DNA from: an uncultured Clostridia bacterium
GTDB taxonomy: Bacteria; Bacillota_A; Clostridia; Christensenellales; Aristaeellaceae
Length of the DNA: 64,000 nt
Direction of reading: 5' to 3'
Assembly (NCBI GenBank): GCA_946613955.1
Contig: CAMOGC010000001.1
Span: forward strand, 3,287 to 67,286
The notes below the pieces were generated by a model. The model was not told the origin of the DNA, ran no database searches, and saw only the letters and a program-made list of their open reading frames with translations. Below are positions 1-9,250 of the stretch, piece after piece (positions within the stretch are counted from its first letter, which is position 1; every line of letters begins with the position of its first letter). The translations under genes were made by a program, and so were the position numbers.

Positions 1-407
1 ACGCCGTCTCCCCAGGCGTTTCCCGTCGCCCCGGCATAGAAGAAGATGTTGAGGATCAGGGAAATCACCGTACAGGAAAGCACGGCCCAGGAGCTCAGAA
101 GCATATAGCGGTACACGTCCATTTCGCCGCGCCTGCGGCCCGCCCATCCGGCCAGCAGGGCCAGCACTACGCTGGTCACCAGATAGATCACGGGGACCTT
201 ATAGACGATATGGAACAGCACGTTTCCCGTCACGCCCAGCATGGATCCGATCACGGGCCCCGCCACATAGGCGCAGAGCACCGTTCCCACGGAATCCAGC
301 CAGAGGAAGGAATTCCAGCAGGCCGTCAGTTCCTTTCCCCCGAAATTCAGCCCGAGGCACAGGAGCAAAAACAGGATCAGCCGGCCTGTTTTCCAATTCG
401 TTTTCAT
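1..407 (-). CDS. Integral membrane protein, N-terminal part only (cut by window edge)
   Basis: The first 135 codons are visible; the gene runs off the left edge. The start is ATG at 407 with AAGGAGG 8 bases upstream. The visible protein is hydrophobic, with about four membrane segments, and contains the stretch LDSVGTVLCAYVAGP, which resembles the ECF-transporter S-component-like membrane modules that in some Clostridia sit in front of signalling output domains; this resemblance is from memory. It lies 101 bp downstream of a family-3 solute-binding protein on the same strand, so the two may form an operon. It could be a complete small transporter component or the sensor half of a longer protein; the missing C-terminus would decide. 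Confidence 0.6.
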   Translation of the reverse strand, partial: MKTNWKTGRLILFLLLCLGLNFGGKELTACWNSFLWLDSVGTVLCAYVAGPVIGSMLGVTGNVLFHIVYKVPVIYLVTSVVLALLAGWAGRRRGEMDVYRYMLLSSWAVLSCTVISLILNIFFYAGATGNAWGDG

Positions 408-508
408 GCCGTATCCTCCTTGGGAAAAGAAAATCCTTGAGGCCCGAACCGCGGGCGATTCTGGCGCCGCCGAAGGCGATACCGGGCCGGAAGAAGCGCC
501 GCGACCGG

Positions 509-1438
509 TTACGAACCGGCGGGGGCGTAGGACTGATATTCCGCGAACCAGGCTTCGTACCGGCCGGAGGAAAGCACCTCGTCGATGACCCCGTTGACGA
601 AGGCCATGAGATGGAGCTCTCCTTTCTTTCCGGCGATCCGATCCCCATCCATTTCCAGGGGAAGATGAAACCGGAGACCGGGCATCAGCGCCAGCCCCGC
701 TTCCGGATGATCCGCCAGATAGTTCTCGGCGGTTTCCACATCCACCGCCCCGGCGTCGGCGGCCCCGGAGGCGACCGCGTCATACACCTCCTGGGCCCGG
801 GAGAAACGGCGGAATTCCAGATACAGGGGCGCGCCCTCGGCCAGGAGGCTTTCCTGCAGGGAGCCGCTCTGGGCGGCCAGCACCTTCCCCTCCAGGGAGG
901 GAAGATCCACCAGCGTTTCCGCGTCGGCCGCCCGGATCAACAGACCGGATCCGGCGCCTTCGGGGGCATAGTGGTAGCCCTTGGAGAGCTCATAGCTTGC
1001 GGCCCGGCCGGGAGTATAGGAAAGGGCGGAGATGGCCAGATCGCACCGGCCGTCGGCCAGGGCGGGAAGCACATCGGCAAAATCCAGGGGAACGATGACC
1101 AGGGTAACCCCCATGCGGTCAGCGATCATTCGGGCCAGCTCCATATCGGCCCCCACGAAGCGATCCTGCCCGGATTTGGATTCGTCGATAAACTCCTGGG
1201 GCGGGAAGTAGGGCTCCGTCGCCACCCGAAGGACGCCCCGCTCCCGGATCCGGGCCAGGACGCCTTCGGCGTTTTCGGGAATTCCGCCGGAAATATCCAT
1301 GGACATTTCCACAAAGCCCCATTCGTTTTCCGCATAGAGCAGCTCGCCTTCCGGATCCCCTTCCGCCGGGACGGAAGGAAACAGGAACAGTCCCAAAGCC
1401 AGGGCCAGACACAGGGAACAGAGGCACTTGATCCGCAT
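509..1438 (-). CDS. Secreted family-3 extracellular solute-binding protein (amino-acid type)
   Basis: Family-3 solute-binding fold of 309 residues, normally an amino-acid receptor for ABC importers. An N-terminal signal peptide (MRIKCLCSLCLALALGLFLF) is followed by ERGVLRVATEPYFPP, the typical first strand of the fold, then FVGADMELARMIADRMGV and GRCDLAISALSYTPGRAASYELS, all hallmark segments. ATG 1438 is chosen because AAAGGAG sits just upstream; a longer frame upstream has no ribosome site and would bury the signal peptide. No lipobox is evident. No permease or ATPase gene adjoins it. Its downstream neighbour is the truncated membrane protein, which suggests a sensory rather than transport partnership, though that is inference. 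Confidence 0.87.
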   Translation of the reverse strand: MRIKCLCSLCLALALGLFLFPSVPAEGDPEGELLYAENEWGFVEMSMDISGGIPENAEGVLARIRERGVLRVATEPYFPPQEFIDESKSGQDRFVGADMELARMIADRMGVTLVIVPLDFADVLPALADGRCDLAISALSYTPGRAASYELSKGYHYAPEGAGSGLLIRAADAETLVDLPSLEGKVLAAQSGSLQESLLAEGAPLYLEFRRFSRAQEVYDAVASGAADAGAVDVETAENYLADHPEAGLALMPGLRFHLPLEMDGDRIAGKKGELHLMAFVNGVIDEVLSSGRYEAWFAEYQSYAPAGS

Positions 1439-1500
1439 CGCCGAACTCCTTTCGCCGCAGGAAACAGAAAGCCGGAATCGGTTGTTTTCCACATACTTAT

Positions 1501-1529
1501 AGTATACCAAAAAAGGGCCAGGATGCCAA
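1501..1529 (-). promoter_or_regulatory. Sigma-A-type promoter for the solute-binding protein
   Basis: On the minus strand TTGGCA (1524-1529) is separated by 17 bp from TATACT (1501-1506). It lies about 60 bp upstream of the ATG at 1438. Confidence 0.65.
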
Positions 1530-1684
1530 CAGAGAAAATACAAGGAGCGGTGGGCCGATCCTTCGGAAACAGGAGGAAAATCATGAACGGAATCCGGTCT
1601 GTTTTATAGATTGCGAAACAACCCTGCAAAATAAAACCGGGTTCAGTTCATCATTGAGAAAAGAATAGGGGGCGGATGCTTTTC

Positions 1685-4564
1685 TTACAGGTCTTCCACC
1701 GCAAGATCCGGACACCGGTCGAGGGCGGCGCCGGGGGCGACCACGCAGACGGCCCCCCGCTCCGCGAAGGCTTCCAGCAGGCCGCAGACCGCCAGCAGAT
1801 CCTTCTCATCCGCGTGGAGGATCTCCTTCCGGACCCGCTCGGCCTGCTCCCGCGTATAGCCGGAGAGCCAGCGCAGATCCGCCAGGGCGCCCTGTTCCCG
1901 GGGACTGATCAGGGGATTGAGATCGTTCAGGGTGGAGATGATATACTTATCCATAGATTCCCCTTCCCGAAGGAACTGCTTCAGGAAAGCGGCGGCGTCC
2001 CGATCCACGGAGAGGGTTTTATCCGGGGCGGGATCCCGATAGGAATAGGAGAAGAGGTTGCCGTAACGATCCGCCTGAAAGCCGCAGCCGTAGGCGCCGC
2101 CCTGGACCCGGACCCGGTTCCAGAGGAAGGAATAGGTCAGGATATTGGCGGCCAGCAGCATCCGGCCGTGGGCGGGCTGGTCCTTCTTTTCCAGGCGGAA
2201 GCCCCTGGCCGTAAAGCCGACCTGGGCAGGAATCCGGAATCCCCGGCGGAAGGGGGAATCGAGACGGTACGAGGCGAAGCGGGGAACCTCCGTCCCCTCC
2301 GGCAGGGACGAGACGAACGCTTCGAAGGAAAGCCTTTCCTCCGCCGTCAGGCTCAGGATCATTCGCTTCCGGCAGACGGTCTGATCCAGCACGCGCCGGG
2401 CGGTGTCCAACAGGGCGGGCAGATCCGTTTCCGGATTTCCGGCCAGATGATGCAGATAACGGACGGCCTCGTCGCCTTCCATGGCGTTGCGCAGGGCCAT
2501 ATCCGCGGAGAAGTGGCTCATGACGTTCCGGACGCCGATGGCGTGGCCGCCGCCCACGATCCGCTGGCGGGAGGCCATTTCCAGCTGGTTGACGATTTCC
2601 AGGATCCGGCCGGTGTCGGAAAAATCGGTGGTTTTCAGGATTTCGGCCAGAAGGGCCTGGGCCGCCGGCACGTTTTCCTTCAGCACGCTCAGGGAGGCGA
2701 CCAGGAGGGGCGTGCAGAGGGAGGGATCCTCCGGATGGGGACGGACGATGGTGGCGAAGCTCAGACGGCCGGTCAGCTTTTTGATCTCCCGCTGGAGGGA
2801 AAGGGCGTCATGGGAGGCCGTGGGGAGCTTGCCCAGCAGGGCGCAGAGAAGGCTGGCATGCTGGATTTCCCGCAGGGACAGATCCGACAGGGAAAGGTAT
2901 GCCTTCAGATGAAGAACGCCGGAGGTGGGGAGCGGATGGAAGAGGAGGCGGACGCCGGCTTCTTCCAGCATCTCCGTTTTCGTCCAGAAGGGAGGGATGT
3001 CCGCGTCCTCCTTTTTCAGCATGGGCAGGGTGGCCAGCGCCTCCGGGGTGTCCGGCTCGGTCTGCCAGGCCTGGAGGGCGGAGAGCAGGGCTTCGTTTTC
3101 AGCCCGGTCCGACGCCGTCCAGGCGGAGGTTATGGCGCGCAGCCGCGCCTCCTCCTCGGCCCGCTTTTCCGCGCCCAGGGTTTTGGAGGGGCGCATCCGC
3201 AGGACGCAGTCGCCTTCGGCGGGGCGGAAAAGGGAAACGGCCAGGGCCTGGAGCCGCCCGTCCCGGAGCATGGCGCGAAGCTCCGAAAGCTGGGCGTCGT
3301 TTTCCAGGGCGAAGAGGGGATCCCCTTCATAGAGCCAGCTGCCCATGGCGCGGATGGCCCGCTCGATGCCCTGGGGCTCGTCTTCCTCCTTCAGGCCGAA
3401 GGCAAAGCGGTTCAGGGAAGCCTCCGCCGCCTCCAGATCCAGCCCCCGGGCGGAAAGCGTGTCCCCATAGGAGCGGATCAGGGCCAGAAGTTCCTCCTCC
3501 TTTCCGTCGGTCACGTTTTCCGCGTGGAAGGTAATGAAGCTCTGGAGCGTGGTATCGTCCATGGACAGGGAAATGTCCTGGGCCAGCCCCTTTTCCAGCA
3601 CCAGACGCTTCAGGGGCGCGTCGTTGGTGCCGGTCAGGACATCCGCGATGATGCTGACGGCCATGTTTTCGGTTTTATCCTTCCAGGAGCCGGTAATCCG
3701 GCTCAGGAGCAGATGCCCCCGGTTGGCCGGATCCTCCTCCTGGCCCAGTTCATAGGGCAGGGTCGCGTCGGAGCCCTTCGGGGTCTGATAGACGAAACGG
3801 GGCAGATCCGTGAGGGGCTCATATGGGGAAAGATAGGAATCGATCAGGGGAAGCATTTCCTCCATGGGCACCGCCCCGTCCAGATAGATCCAGGCGTTGG
3901 AGGGATGATAATGGCGGCGGTAGGTTTCCCGGAAGGCTTCCAGGGACAGGGTGGGAATGGCCTCCGGATCGCCGCCGGAATTAAAGCCGTATCCCGTGTC
4001 CGGGAACAGCTGGCGGTTCATGCACCGCTCCGCCAGGGACTCCACGTCGCTCATGGAACCCTTCATCTCGTTGAGCACGACCCCCTTGAAAAGGGGACGG
4101 CCCTGCTCATCCATTTCGATATGCCAGCCCTCCTGGCAGAAGATCAGGGGGGTGGAAAGAATGCGGGGGCGGAAGACCGCGTCCAGATAGACGCCGGTCA
4201 GGTTCAGCAGATCCCGGTTGTTTCGGCTGCCGACGGGATACATGGTCATATCCGGGAAGGTCATGGCGTTCAGGAAGGTGTTCATGCTGCCCTTGAGAAG
4301 CTCCACGAAGGGCTCCCGGACCGGGTAGCGCTCGCTTCCGCAAAGGACGCTGTGCTCCAGGATATGGAAGACGCCGGTATCGTCCTCCGGCAGGGTCCGG
4401 AAGGCGATGGAAAACACCTTGTTTTCCGCGCCGTTATCCAGCCAGAGGAGGCGGGCGCCTGTTTTTTCATGGGCCATTTCCACGACGCGGGCGCGCAGCT
4501 CCGCGCTTTCGCGGATGGCGCGCACACGGAAACCGGCAACACATTCATTGGGTGCAAAACGCAT
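1685..4564 (-). CDS. M16C family zinc metallopeptidase (PreP/insulinase-like)
   Basis: A 959-residue protein, the full length of single-chain M16C presequence-protease-like enzymes, which degrade peptides inside a closed two-half chamber. The inverted zinc motif HILEH is at residues 67-71 and the third ligand is Glu166 in NEMKG, the expected distance away. The C-terminal half contains the second, non-catalytic M16 domain pair, including a RVQGGAYGCGF segment typical of the family. There is no signal peptide, so a cytoplasmic role in peptide turnover is likely. AAAGGAA precedes the ATG. About 190 bp without recognised features separates it from the ABC exporter upstream, so co-transcription is uncertain. 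Confidence 0.92.
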   Translation of the reverse strand: MRFAPNECVAGFRVRAIRESAELRARVVEMAHEKTGARLLWLDNGAENKVFSIAFRTLPEDDTGVFHILEHSVLCGSERYPVREPFVELLKGSMNTFLNAMTFPDMTMYPVGSRNNRDLLNLTGVYLDAVFRPRILSTPLIFCQEGWHIEMDEQGRPLFKGVVLNEMKGSMSDVESLAERCMNRQLFPDTGYGFNSGGDPEAIPTLSLEAFRETYRRHYHPSNAWIYLDGAVPMEEMLPLIDSYLSPYEPLTDLPRFVYQTPKGSDATLPYELGQEEDPANRGHLLLSRITGSWKDKTENMAVSIIADVLTGTNDAPLKRLVLEKGLAQDISLSMDDTTLQSFITFHAENVTDGKEEELLALIRSYGDTLSARGLDLEAAEASLNRFAFGLKEEDEPQGIERAIRAMGSWLYEGDPLFALENDAQLSELRAMLRDGRLQALAVSLFRPAEGDCVLRMRPSKTLGAEKRAEEEARLRAITSAWTASDRAENEALLSALQAWQTEPDTPEALATLPMLKKEDADIPPFWTKTEMLEEAGVRLLFHPLPTSGVLHLKAYLSLSDLSLREIQHASLLCALLGKLPTASHDALSLQREIKKLTGRLSFATIVRPHPEDPSLCTPLLVASLSVLKENVPAAQALLAEILKTTDFSDTGRILEIVNQLEMASRQRIVGGGHAIGVRNVMSHFSADMALRNAMEGDEAVRYLHHLAGNPETDLPALLDTARRVLDQTVCRKRMILSLTAEERLSFEAFVSSLPEGTEVPRFASYRLDSPFRRGFRIPAQVGFTARGFRLEKKDQPAHGRMLLAANILTYSFLWNRVRVQGGAYGCGFQADRYGNLFSYSYRDPAPDKTLSVDRDAAAFLKQFLREGESMDKYIISTLNDLNPLISPREQGALADLRWLSGYTREQAERVRKEILHADEKDLLAVCGLLEAFAERGAVCVVAPGAALDRCPDLAVEDL

Positions 4565-4754
4565 GGGAGTTCATTCCTTTCATCATGGATGATTCGGGGA
4601 GGGCCCGGGCAGAGAAGGCCGGACAAAAGATCGCGGGGGAGAAGACCACGCGGAAGGTTCTGAACCGGGCGCGGCGGCCCGGATACGCCGGGATTCAGGC
4701 GGAGGGGCGATGCCGGTCAGGAATCAGGGGATGGATCCCCGGGCGCATCGGGAT

Positions 4755-6515
4755 TCAGGGCTCAAACTGGGCGTGATAGAGACGGGCATAGGCGCCGCCC
4801 GCCTTCAGGAGGGATTCATGGGTTCCCTGTTCCACCACCCTGCCGGCCTCCATGACCAGAATCCGGTCCGCGTTGCGGATGGTGGAGAGACGATGCGCCA
4901 CGATGAAGGAGGTCCGGCCGGCCATCATGCTGGAGAAGGCCTGCTGGATCAGCTGCTCCGTCCGGATGTCGATGGAGGAGGTGGCCTCGTCGAGAATCAG
5001 CACCGGCGGCAGGGCCAGCATGACCCGGGCGATACAGAGCAGCTGCTGCTGCCCCTGGGACAGGGAGCCGCCCGCCTCGCCGATGGGGGTATCGTATCCC
5101 TGGGGCAGGCGGCGGATGAAGCTGTGGGCGTGGGCGGCCTTCGCGGCGGCGATGATTTCAGCCTCGGTCGCCTCCGGACGGGCGAAGCCGATGATTTCCC
5201 GAATGGTTCCGGCGGGAAGCCAGGTCTCCTGCAGCACCATGCCGATTTGCCTCCGGAGGCTTTGGCGGGGCATGGCCCGGGTCTCAAAGCCATCCAGGGT
5301 GATTTCACCCGCGTCCACGTCATAAAAGCGCATCAGCAGGTTGATCAGGGTGGTTTTTCCGCACCCCGTGGGCCCGACGATGGCGATCCGCTGGCCCTGC
5401 TTCGCCTCCAGATTCAGGCGCTCGATGAGAGGACGCCGGGGATCATAGGAGAAGAAGACGTCCCGCAGGCGGAAATCGCCCCGAACCGGCTCCAGCCCCT
5501 CCGGCTCGGCGGGATCCGGGGACATGGGCGGCTCGTCCATCAGCTCGAAGACCCTCCCGGCGCAGGCCAGGGAGTTCTGCAGCTCCGTCACGACGCCGGA
5601 GATTTCATTGAAGGGCTTGGTATACTGACTCGCGTAGGAGAGGAAGCTGGTCAGGGTTCCGACGGTCAACCCACCGGAGAGCACCGCGAAGGCGCCGGAC
5701 AGAGCGACGGCGGCGTAGACCAGGGCGTTGACGAACCGGGTCGAGGGATTGACGAGGGAGGAGAAAAAGGTGGCTTTCAGAGAACAGTCCCGGAGGCGGC
5801 CGTTGATCTCGTCAAACTGATCCACGATGGCCTGTTCGCGCGAGAAGGCCTGCACCAGCTTCAGACCGTCCACCGCCTCATTGATCAGGGCGGTCTGCTC
5901 CCCGCGGGTCACGGACTGGAGCTGGAACATGCTGTAGGTCCGGCGGGCGATGAACCGGGCGGCGAAGAGGGACAGGGGCGTCAGCAGCACGACCGCCAGG
6001 GTAATGCCCGGGGAAAGCAGCAGCATGAACACCAGGGTTCCCAGGATGGTCATGACGCCGGTAAACAGCTGGGTAAAGCCCATGAGGAGCCCATCGGAGA
6101 AGGCGTCCACATCCGCGATCATGCGGGAGAGAATGTCGCCGGCGGAATGGGCGTCCAGGTATTTCAGGGGCAGGGCGTGGACGTGGGCAAAGGCCGCCTC
6201 CCGAAGGGTACGAACCGTTTCGCAGGTAATGCGGTTGTTGATGACCGCGGTGACCCACTGGAAAAGGGCGGTCAGGCCGACGCAGATCCCGATTTCCGCC
6301 AGCAGCCGGCCCAGCAGGATGAAATCCACCTTCCCGGCCTCCGCCAGCCCGTCGATGGCCCGCCCGATGAGAATCGGAATATAAAGGGAAAGGCCCACCG
6401 ACAGAAGGGACAGCAGGAGGCTCAGCAGGATCCATCCGCCCTGGGGACGGACATAGGACAGCACCCGGCGGAGGGTTTTCATCTGGAAGGAGGGCGTCGC
6501 TTTTTTTTCAGCCAC
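4755..6515 (-). CDS. ABC exporter half-transporter, catalytically canonical subunit of a heterodimer
   Basis: A 586-residue fusion of a six-helix ABC exporter membrane domain (about 25-310) and a nucleotide-binding domain. Walker A is GPTGCGKTT at 381-389, Walker B ends in DE (509-510) and the switch histidine is His541, so this subunit has an intact catalytic side. Its signature motif is LSQGQ (485-489) instead of LSGGQ, as in the TM288-type partner of heterodimeric exporters. The start is GTG 6515, preceded by GGAGAGGAGG, and overlaps the previous gene by 8 bp (GTGGCTGA), indicating tight translational coupling. Upstream frame sequence lacks a ribosome site and is excluded. Substrate unknown; drugs or lipids are usual for the class. 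Confidence 0.9.
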   Translation of the reverse strand: MAEKKATPSFQMKTLRRVLSYVRPQGGWILLSLLLSLLSVGLSLYIPILIGRAIDGLAEAGKVDFILLGRLLAEIGICVGLTALFQWVTAVINNRITCETVRTLREAAFAHVHALPLKYLDAHSAGDILSRMIADVDAFSDGLLMGFTQLFTGVMTILGTLVFMLLLSPGITLAVVLLTPLSLFAARFIARRTYSMFQLQSVTRGEQTALINEAVDGLKLVQAFSREQAIVDQFDEINGRLRDCSLKATFFSSLVNPSTRFVNALVYAAVALSGAFAVLSGGLTVGTLTSFLSYASQYTKPFNEISGVVTELQNSLACAGRVFELMDEPPMSPDPAEPEGLEPVRGDFRLRDVFFSYDPRRPLIERLNLEAKQGQRIAIVGPTGCGKTTLINLLMRFYDVDAGEITLDGFETRAMPRQSLRRQIGMVLQETWLPAGTIREIIGFARPEATEAEIIAAAKAAHAHSFIRRLPQGYDTPIGEAGGSLSQGQQQLLCIARVMLALPPVLILDEATSSIDIRTEQLIQQAFSSMMAGRTSFIVAHRLSTIRNADRILVMEAGRVVEQGTHESLLKAGGAYARLYHAQFEP

Positions 6516-8256
6516 GGTTCTTTTCCTCCTCTCCGGCGGAAGCCTGATGAATTTCCCGGTAGACCGGGCAGGAGGCCAGCAGCTCCTCATGGGTGCCCTG
6601 GCCGACGCAGATTCCATCCTCCAGCACCAGGATGCGGTCGGCAAAGCGGACGGCGGAGGTGCGCTGGGAAATGATAAAGGTCAGGGGCGGGCGCTCCATC
6701 TCCCGCAGGGCCCGGCGGAGGGCCGCATCCGTGGCAAAATCCAGGGCGGAGGCGCTGTCGTCGAGGATCAGAATGGCGGGATGGCGCACCAGGGCCCGGG
6801 CGATGGTCAGGCGCTGCTTCTGGCCGCCGGAGAAATTACGGCCCCCCTGCTGCACCTCCTCCTCCAGGCCGCCGGGCTTTCCCCGGACGATTTCCGCCGC
6901 CTGGGCCACGGACAGGGCGGCCCAGAGGTCGTCCTCGGAGGCGTCGGGATTCCCCCAGAGCAGATTCGAACGGATGGTTCCCCGGAAGAGGGAGGCGTGC
7001 TGCGGAACAAAGCCGATTGCCCCCCGGAGGGAGGAAAGGGTCAGATCCTTCTGGTCCGTTTCGCCAAAGAGAATCCGTCCCTCCGTCACATCATAAAACC
7101 GGGGAATCAGATGGGCGAGGGTGGATTTGCCGGAGCCCGTGCCACCGACGACGCCGATGGTCTGCCCCGGGAGGGCCCGGAAGGATATGTGCTCCAGGGC
7201 CGCGTCGCCGGAGGCGTGGTAGCGGATGGAGACGTCCTCAAAGGTCAGGGAGGACAGATCCGCCGGGGACAGGGCCCTGGTTCCGTCCCGCTGGGAGGGG
7301 ATGAGCGCCAGAGCGCCGGCGACACGCTTGCCGCAGGCGGCGGATTTGGTCAGCGTGACGATCAGATTGGCCAGCTTGACCAGCTCCACCAGGATCTGGG
7401 ACATATAATTATAGAGGGCGATGAGCTGCCCCTGGGAGAGGGTGCCGCCGTCGATGCGCAGGGCGCCGGAGCGGAGCAGGAGCACGATGGCCAGGTTCAG
7501 CGCCACAAAGGTCAGGGGATTGAGGGCGGCGGTAAACCGGCCCACATGGAGCTGGGAGCGGGTCAGGCCTTCGTTCAGCCTTTGGAAGCGGCGGGTTTCC
7601 GCTTCCTCCCGGCGGAAGGCGCGGATGACCCGGACGCCGGAGAGGTTTTCCCGGGTCGCGCCGGTGACCTGGTCCAGATCCTCACGAACCTTTTTCTGCA
7701 TGGGCATGGTTCCCAGAATAATGCCGAAGACGATGACGAAGAGCACCAGGATGACGCCCACGAAGATCAGGGCCAGGCGCCCGTCGATCAGGAAGGCCAT
7801 GATCATGGCGCCGAAGACCACGAAGGGGGAGCGCAAAAGCAGGCGAAGGCCCAGATTCACGCCGGTCTGCAGCTGGTTGATATCCCCGGTCAGCCGGGTT
7901 ATCAGGGTCGGGGCGCCCAGCCGGTCCAGATCCGCCCAGGAGAGGGCGTGGACATGGGCGAATACCGCCCGGCGCAGGTCGGCGGAAAAGCCGATGGCAG
8001 CTTTGGCGGCGAAATACTGGGCGGTCACCGAGGCGGCGAGCCCCACCGCGGCCAGGGCGGCCAGGATCAGCGCGCTTTTGATCAGGGCGCCGCCGTCCCC
8101 GGAGGGAATGCCCCGATCCACCAGGTCGGCAATGACCAGGGGAACGATAAGCTCGAAGAGCGCTTCCAGCAGCTTGAAGAGGGGACCTAAGACGCATTCC
8201 TTCCGGAAGGGCCTCAGAAAGGGAAGAAGACGTTTCATGACAGCAAAAAACTCCAT
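6508..8256 (-). CDS. ABC exporter half-transporter, degenerate-site subunit of a heterodimer
   Basis: A 582-residue exporter with a membrane domain (about 15-310) and a nucleotide-binding domain. Walker A GGTGSGKST is at 371-379 and the signature FSGGQ at 475-479 is canonical, but the catalytic glutamate after Walker B is Asp500 and the switch histidine is Gln531. This is the pattern of TM287-like subunits, which pair with a canonical partner so that the dimer has one working and one degenerate ATP site. The partner is the next gene, overlapping by 8 bp. The start is uncertain: ATG 8256 has no clear ribosome site, whereas ATG 8238 has GGAG 12 bases upstream. Confidence 0.9.
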   Translation of the reverse strand: MEFFAVMKRLLPFLRPFRKECVLGPLFKLLEALFELIVPLVIADLVDRGIPSGDGGALIKSALILAALAAVGLAASVTAQYFAAKAAIGFSADLRRAVFAHVHALSWADLDRLGAPTLITRLTGDINQLQTGVNLGLRLLLRSPFVVFGAMIMAFLIDGRLALIFVGVILVLFVIVFGIILGTMPMQKKVREDLDQVTGATRENLSGVRVIRAFRREEAETRRFQRLNEGLTRSQLHVGRFTAALNPLTFVALNLAIVLLLRSGALRIDGGTLSQGQLIALYNYMSQILVELVKLANLIVTLTKSAACGKRVAGALALIPSQRDGTRALSPADLSSLTFEDVSIRYHASGDAALEHISFRALPGQTIGVVGGTGSGKSTLAHLIPRFYDVTEGRILFGETDQKDLTLSSLRGAIGFVPQHASLFRGTIRSNLLWGNPDASEDDLWAALSVAQAAEIVRGKPGGLEEEVQQGGRNFSGGQKQRLTIARALVRHPAILILDDSASALDFATDAALRRALREMERPPLTFIISQRTSAVRFADRILVLEDGICVGQGTHEELLASCPVYREIHQASAGEEEKNRG

Positions 8257-8345
8257 CGCGTGATGGAGAGCATTGTATCACAAATCATGCCCTTTGGGGA
8301 AGAGGCCGCCCGATGGCGGGGAAGGACGACACGCGAAAGGGGCGG

Positions 8346-9119
8346 TCACGCGTCTTCCCGGGGGCTTTTCAGCGCCTGGGCCCGGAATTCCCCGGGGGTA
8401 CGGCTGGTCAGCTTTTTGAAAGTTTTGGAAAAATGAGCCACATCCGCAAAACCCACTTCCCAGGCAATTTCACTCACCCGGCGGGAGGGATCGGCCAGGA
8501 GCTCCCGGGCCCGATCAACGCGCATCCGGTTCAGAAGATCCAGGAAGCCCAGCCCCGTTTCCCGATTGATCAGCTTGGACAGATGCCACTGGGAAACATA
8601 CACATGATCCGCCACTTCGTTGAGCGTCAGATGCTCGGTACAATGATCCCGCATCCAGCGGAGGGCGGCCTCCACCACATAATGATGCGCCTCCCCGCCG
8701 TCCTCCTCCGGGGGCTCTCCCCCGGCCGGCGCCGCGGAGGAGCGGGTGCCCAGCCGGGCAATCATGGCGGCGATCGCCTCCCGAAGCTCCTCCAGATCGC
8801 TGGGCTTGAGGAGATAGCGGCAGACGCCCAGGCGAATCGCCTGGCGGGCGTAATCAAAATCCCGATAGGCCGTCAGAACGGAAATCTGGAGATCCGGAAA
8901 TTCGCTGCGCAGGGCGGCGGCCATGGCGAGCCCGTCCACATTGGGCATCCGGATATCCGTAAGCAGCAGATCCGGGCGCTCCCGGCGAACCAGGGCCAGG
9001 CCGGATACGCCGTCGGTGGCGGTTCCCACCACCTGGCAGTCCAGATCGGCCCAGGGAACCACCGCGGACAGCCCCCGGATGATCAGCCGGTCGTCATCCA
9101 CAAGCACGACGCGATACAC
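8346..9119 (-). CDS. AraC-type response regulator (YesN family)
   Basis: A 257-residue response regulator. The receiver domain (1-120) has the acidic cluster DDD at 8-10 and the phospho-acceptor Asp55 in LLLTDIRMP. The C-terminal region carries an AraC/XylS double helix-turn-helix (about 155-255, with EVADHVYVSQWHLSKLI and SEIAWEVGFADVAHFSKTF). The start is GTG 9119 with AAAGGAGGG 7 bases upstream; the longer frame has no site. It is the last gene of a binding protein-kinase-regulator set and probably activates the adjacent sugar-uptake and GH94 genes, as YesMN-type pairs usually control linked carbohydrate genes. That target assignment is inferred from position. Confidence 0.92.
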   Translation of the reverse strand: MYRVVLVDDDRLIIRGLSAVVPWADLDCQVVGTATDGVSGLALVRRERPDLLLTDIRMPNVDGLAMAAALRSEFPDLQISVLTAYRDFDYARQAIRLGVCRYLLKPSDLEELREAIAAMIARLGTRSSAAPAGGEPPEEDGGEAHHYVVEAALRWMRDHCTEHLTLNEVADHVYVSQWHLSKLINRETGLGFLDLLNRMRVDRARELLADPSRRVSEIAWEVGFADVAHFSKTFKKLTSRTPGEFRAQALKSPREDA

Positions 9120-9250
9120 GGCTATCCCTCCTTTTTTCCAAAACAGAATGAATGCCTTTTTTGCGGCTTTCCCCGGCATCCGCGTCCAGGAAAGACCAGG
9201 AGAGATCCTGCCGCCTGGCCGAGGGAGAAAGCCCGGGACCCGGGAAAGCG

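Noticed and set aside
1676..4663. Very long open frame (about 995 codons) on the plus strand opposite the M16C gene
   Set aside because: Gly/Arg/Gln-rich translation with no family resemblance; it is an antisense shadow caused by GC-rich third positions of the real gene.
4710..6674. Long plus-strand open frame opposite the ABC exporter
   Set aside because: Same shadow pattern; the minus-strand frame has complete ABC motifs.
8249..8275. Short palindrome CTCCATC-N4-GATGGAG at the start of the degenerate ABC exporter gene
   Set aside because: Only 7 bp arms overlapping the start codon; too little to call an operator.
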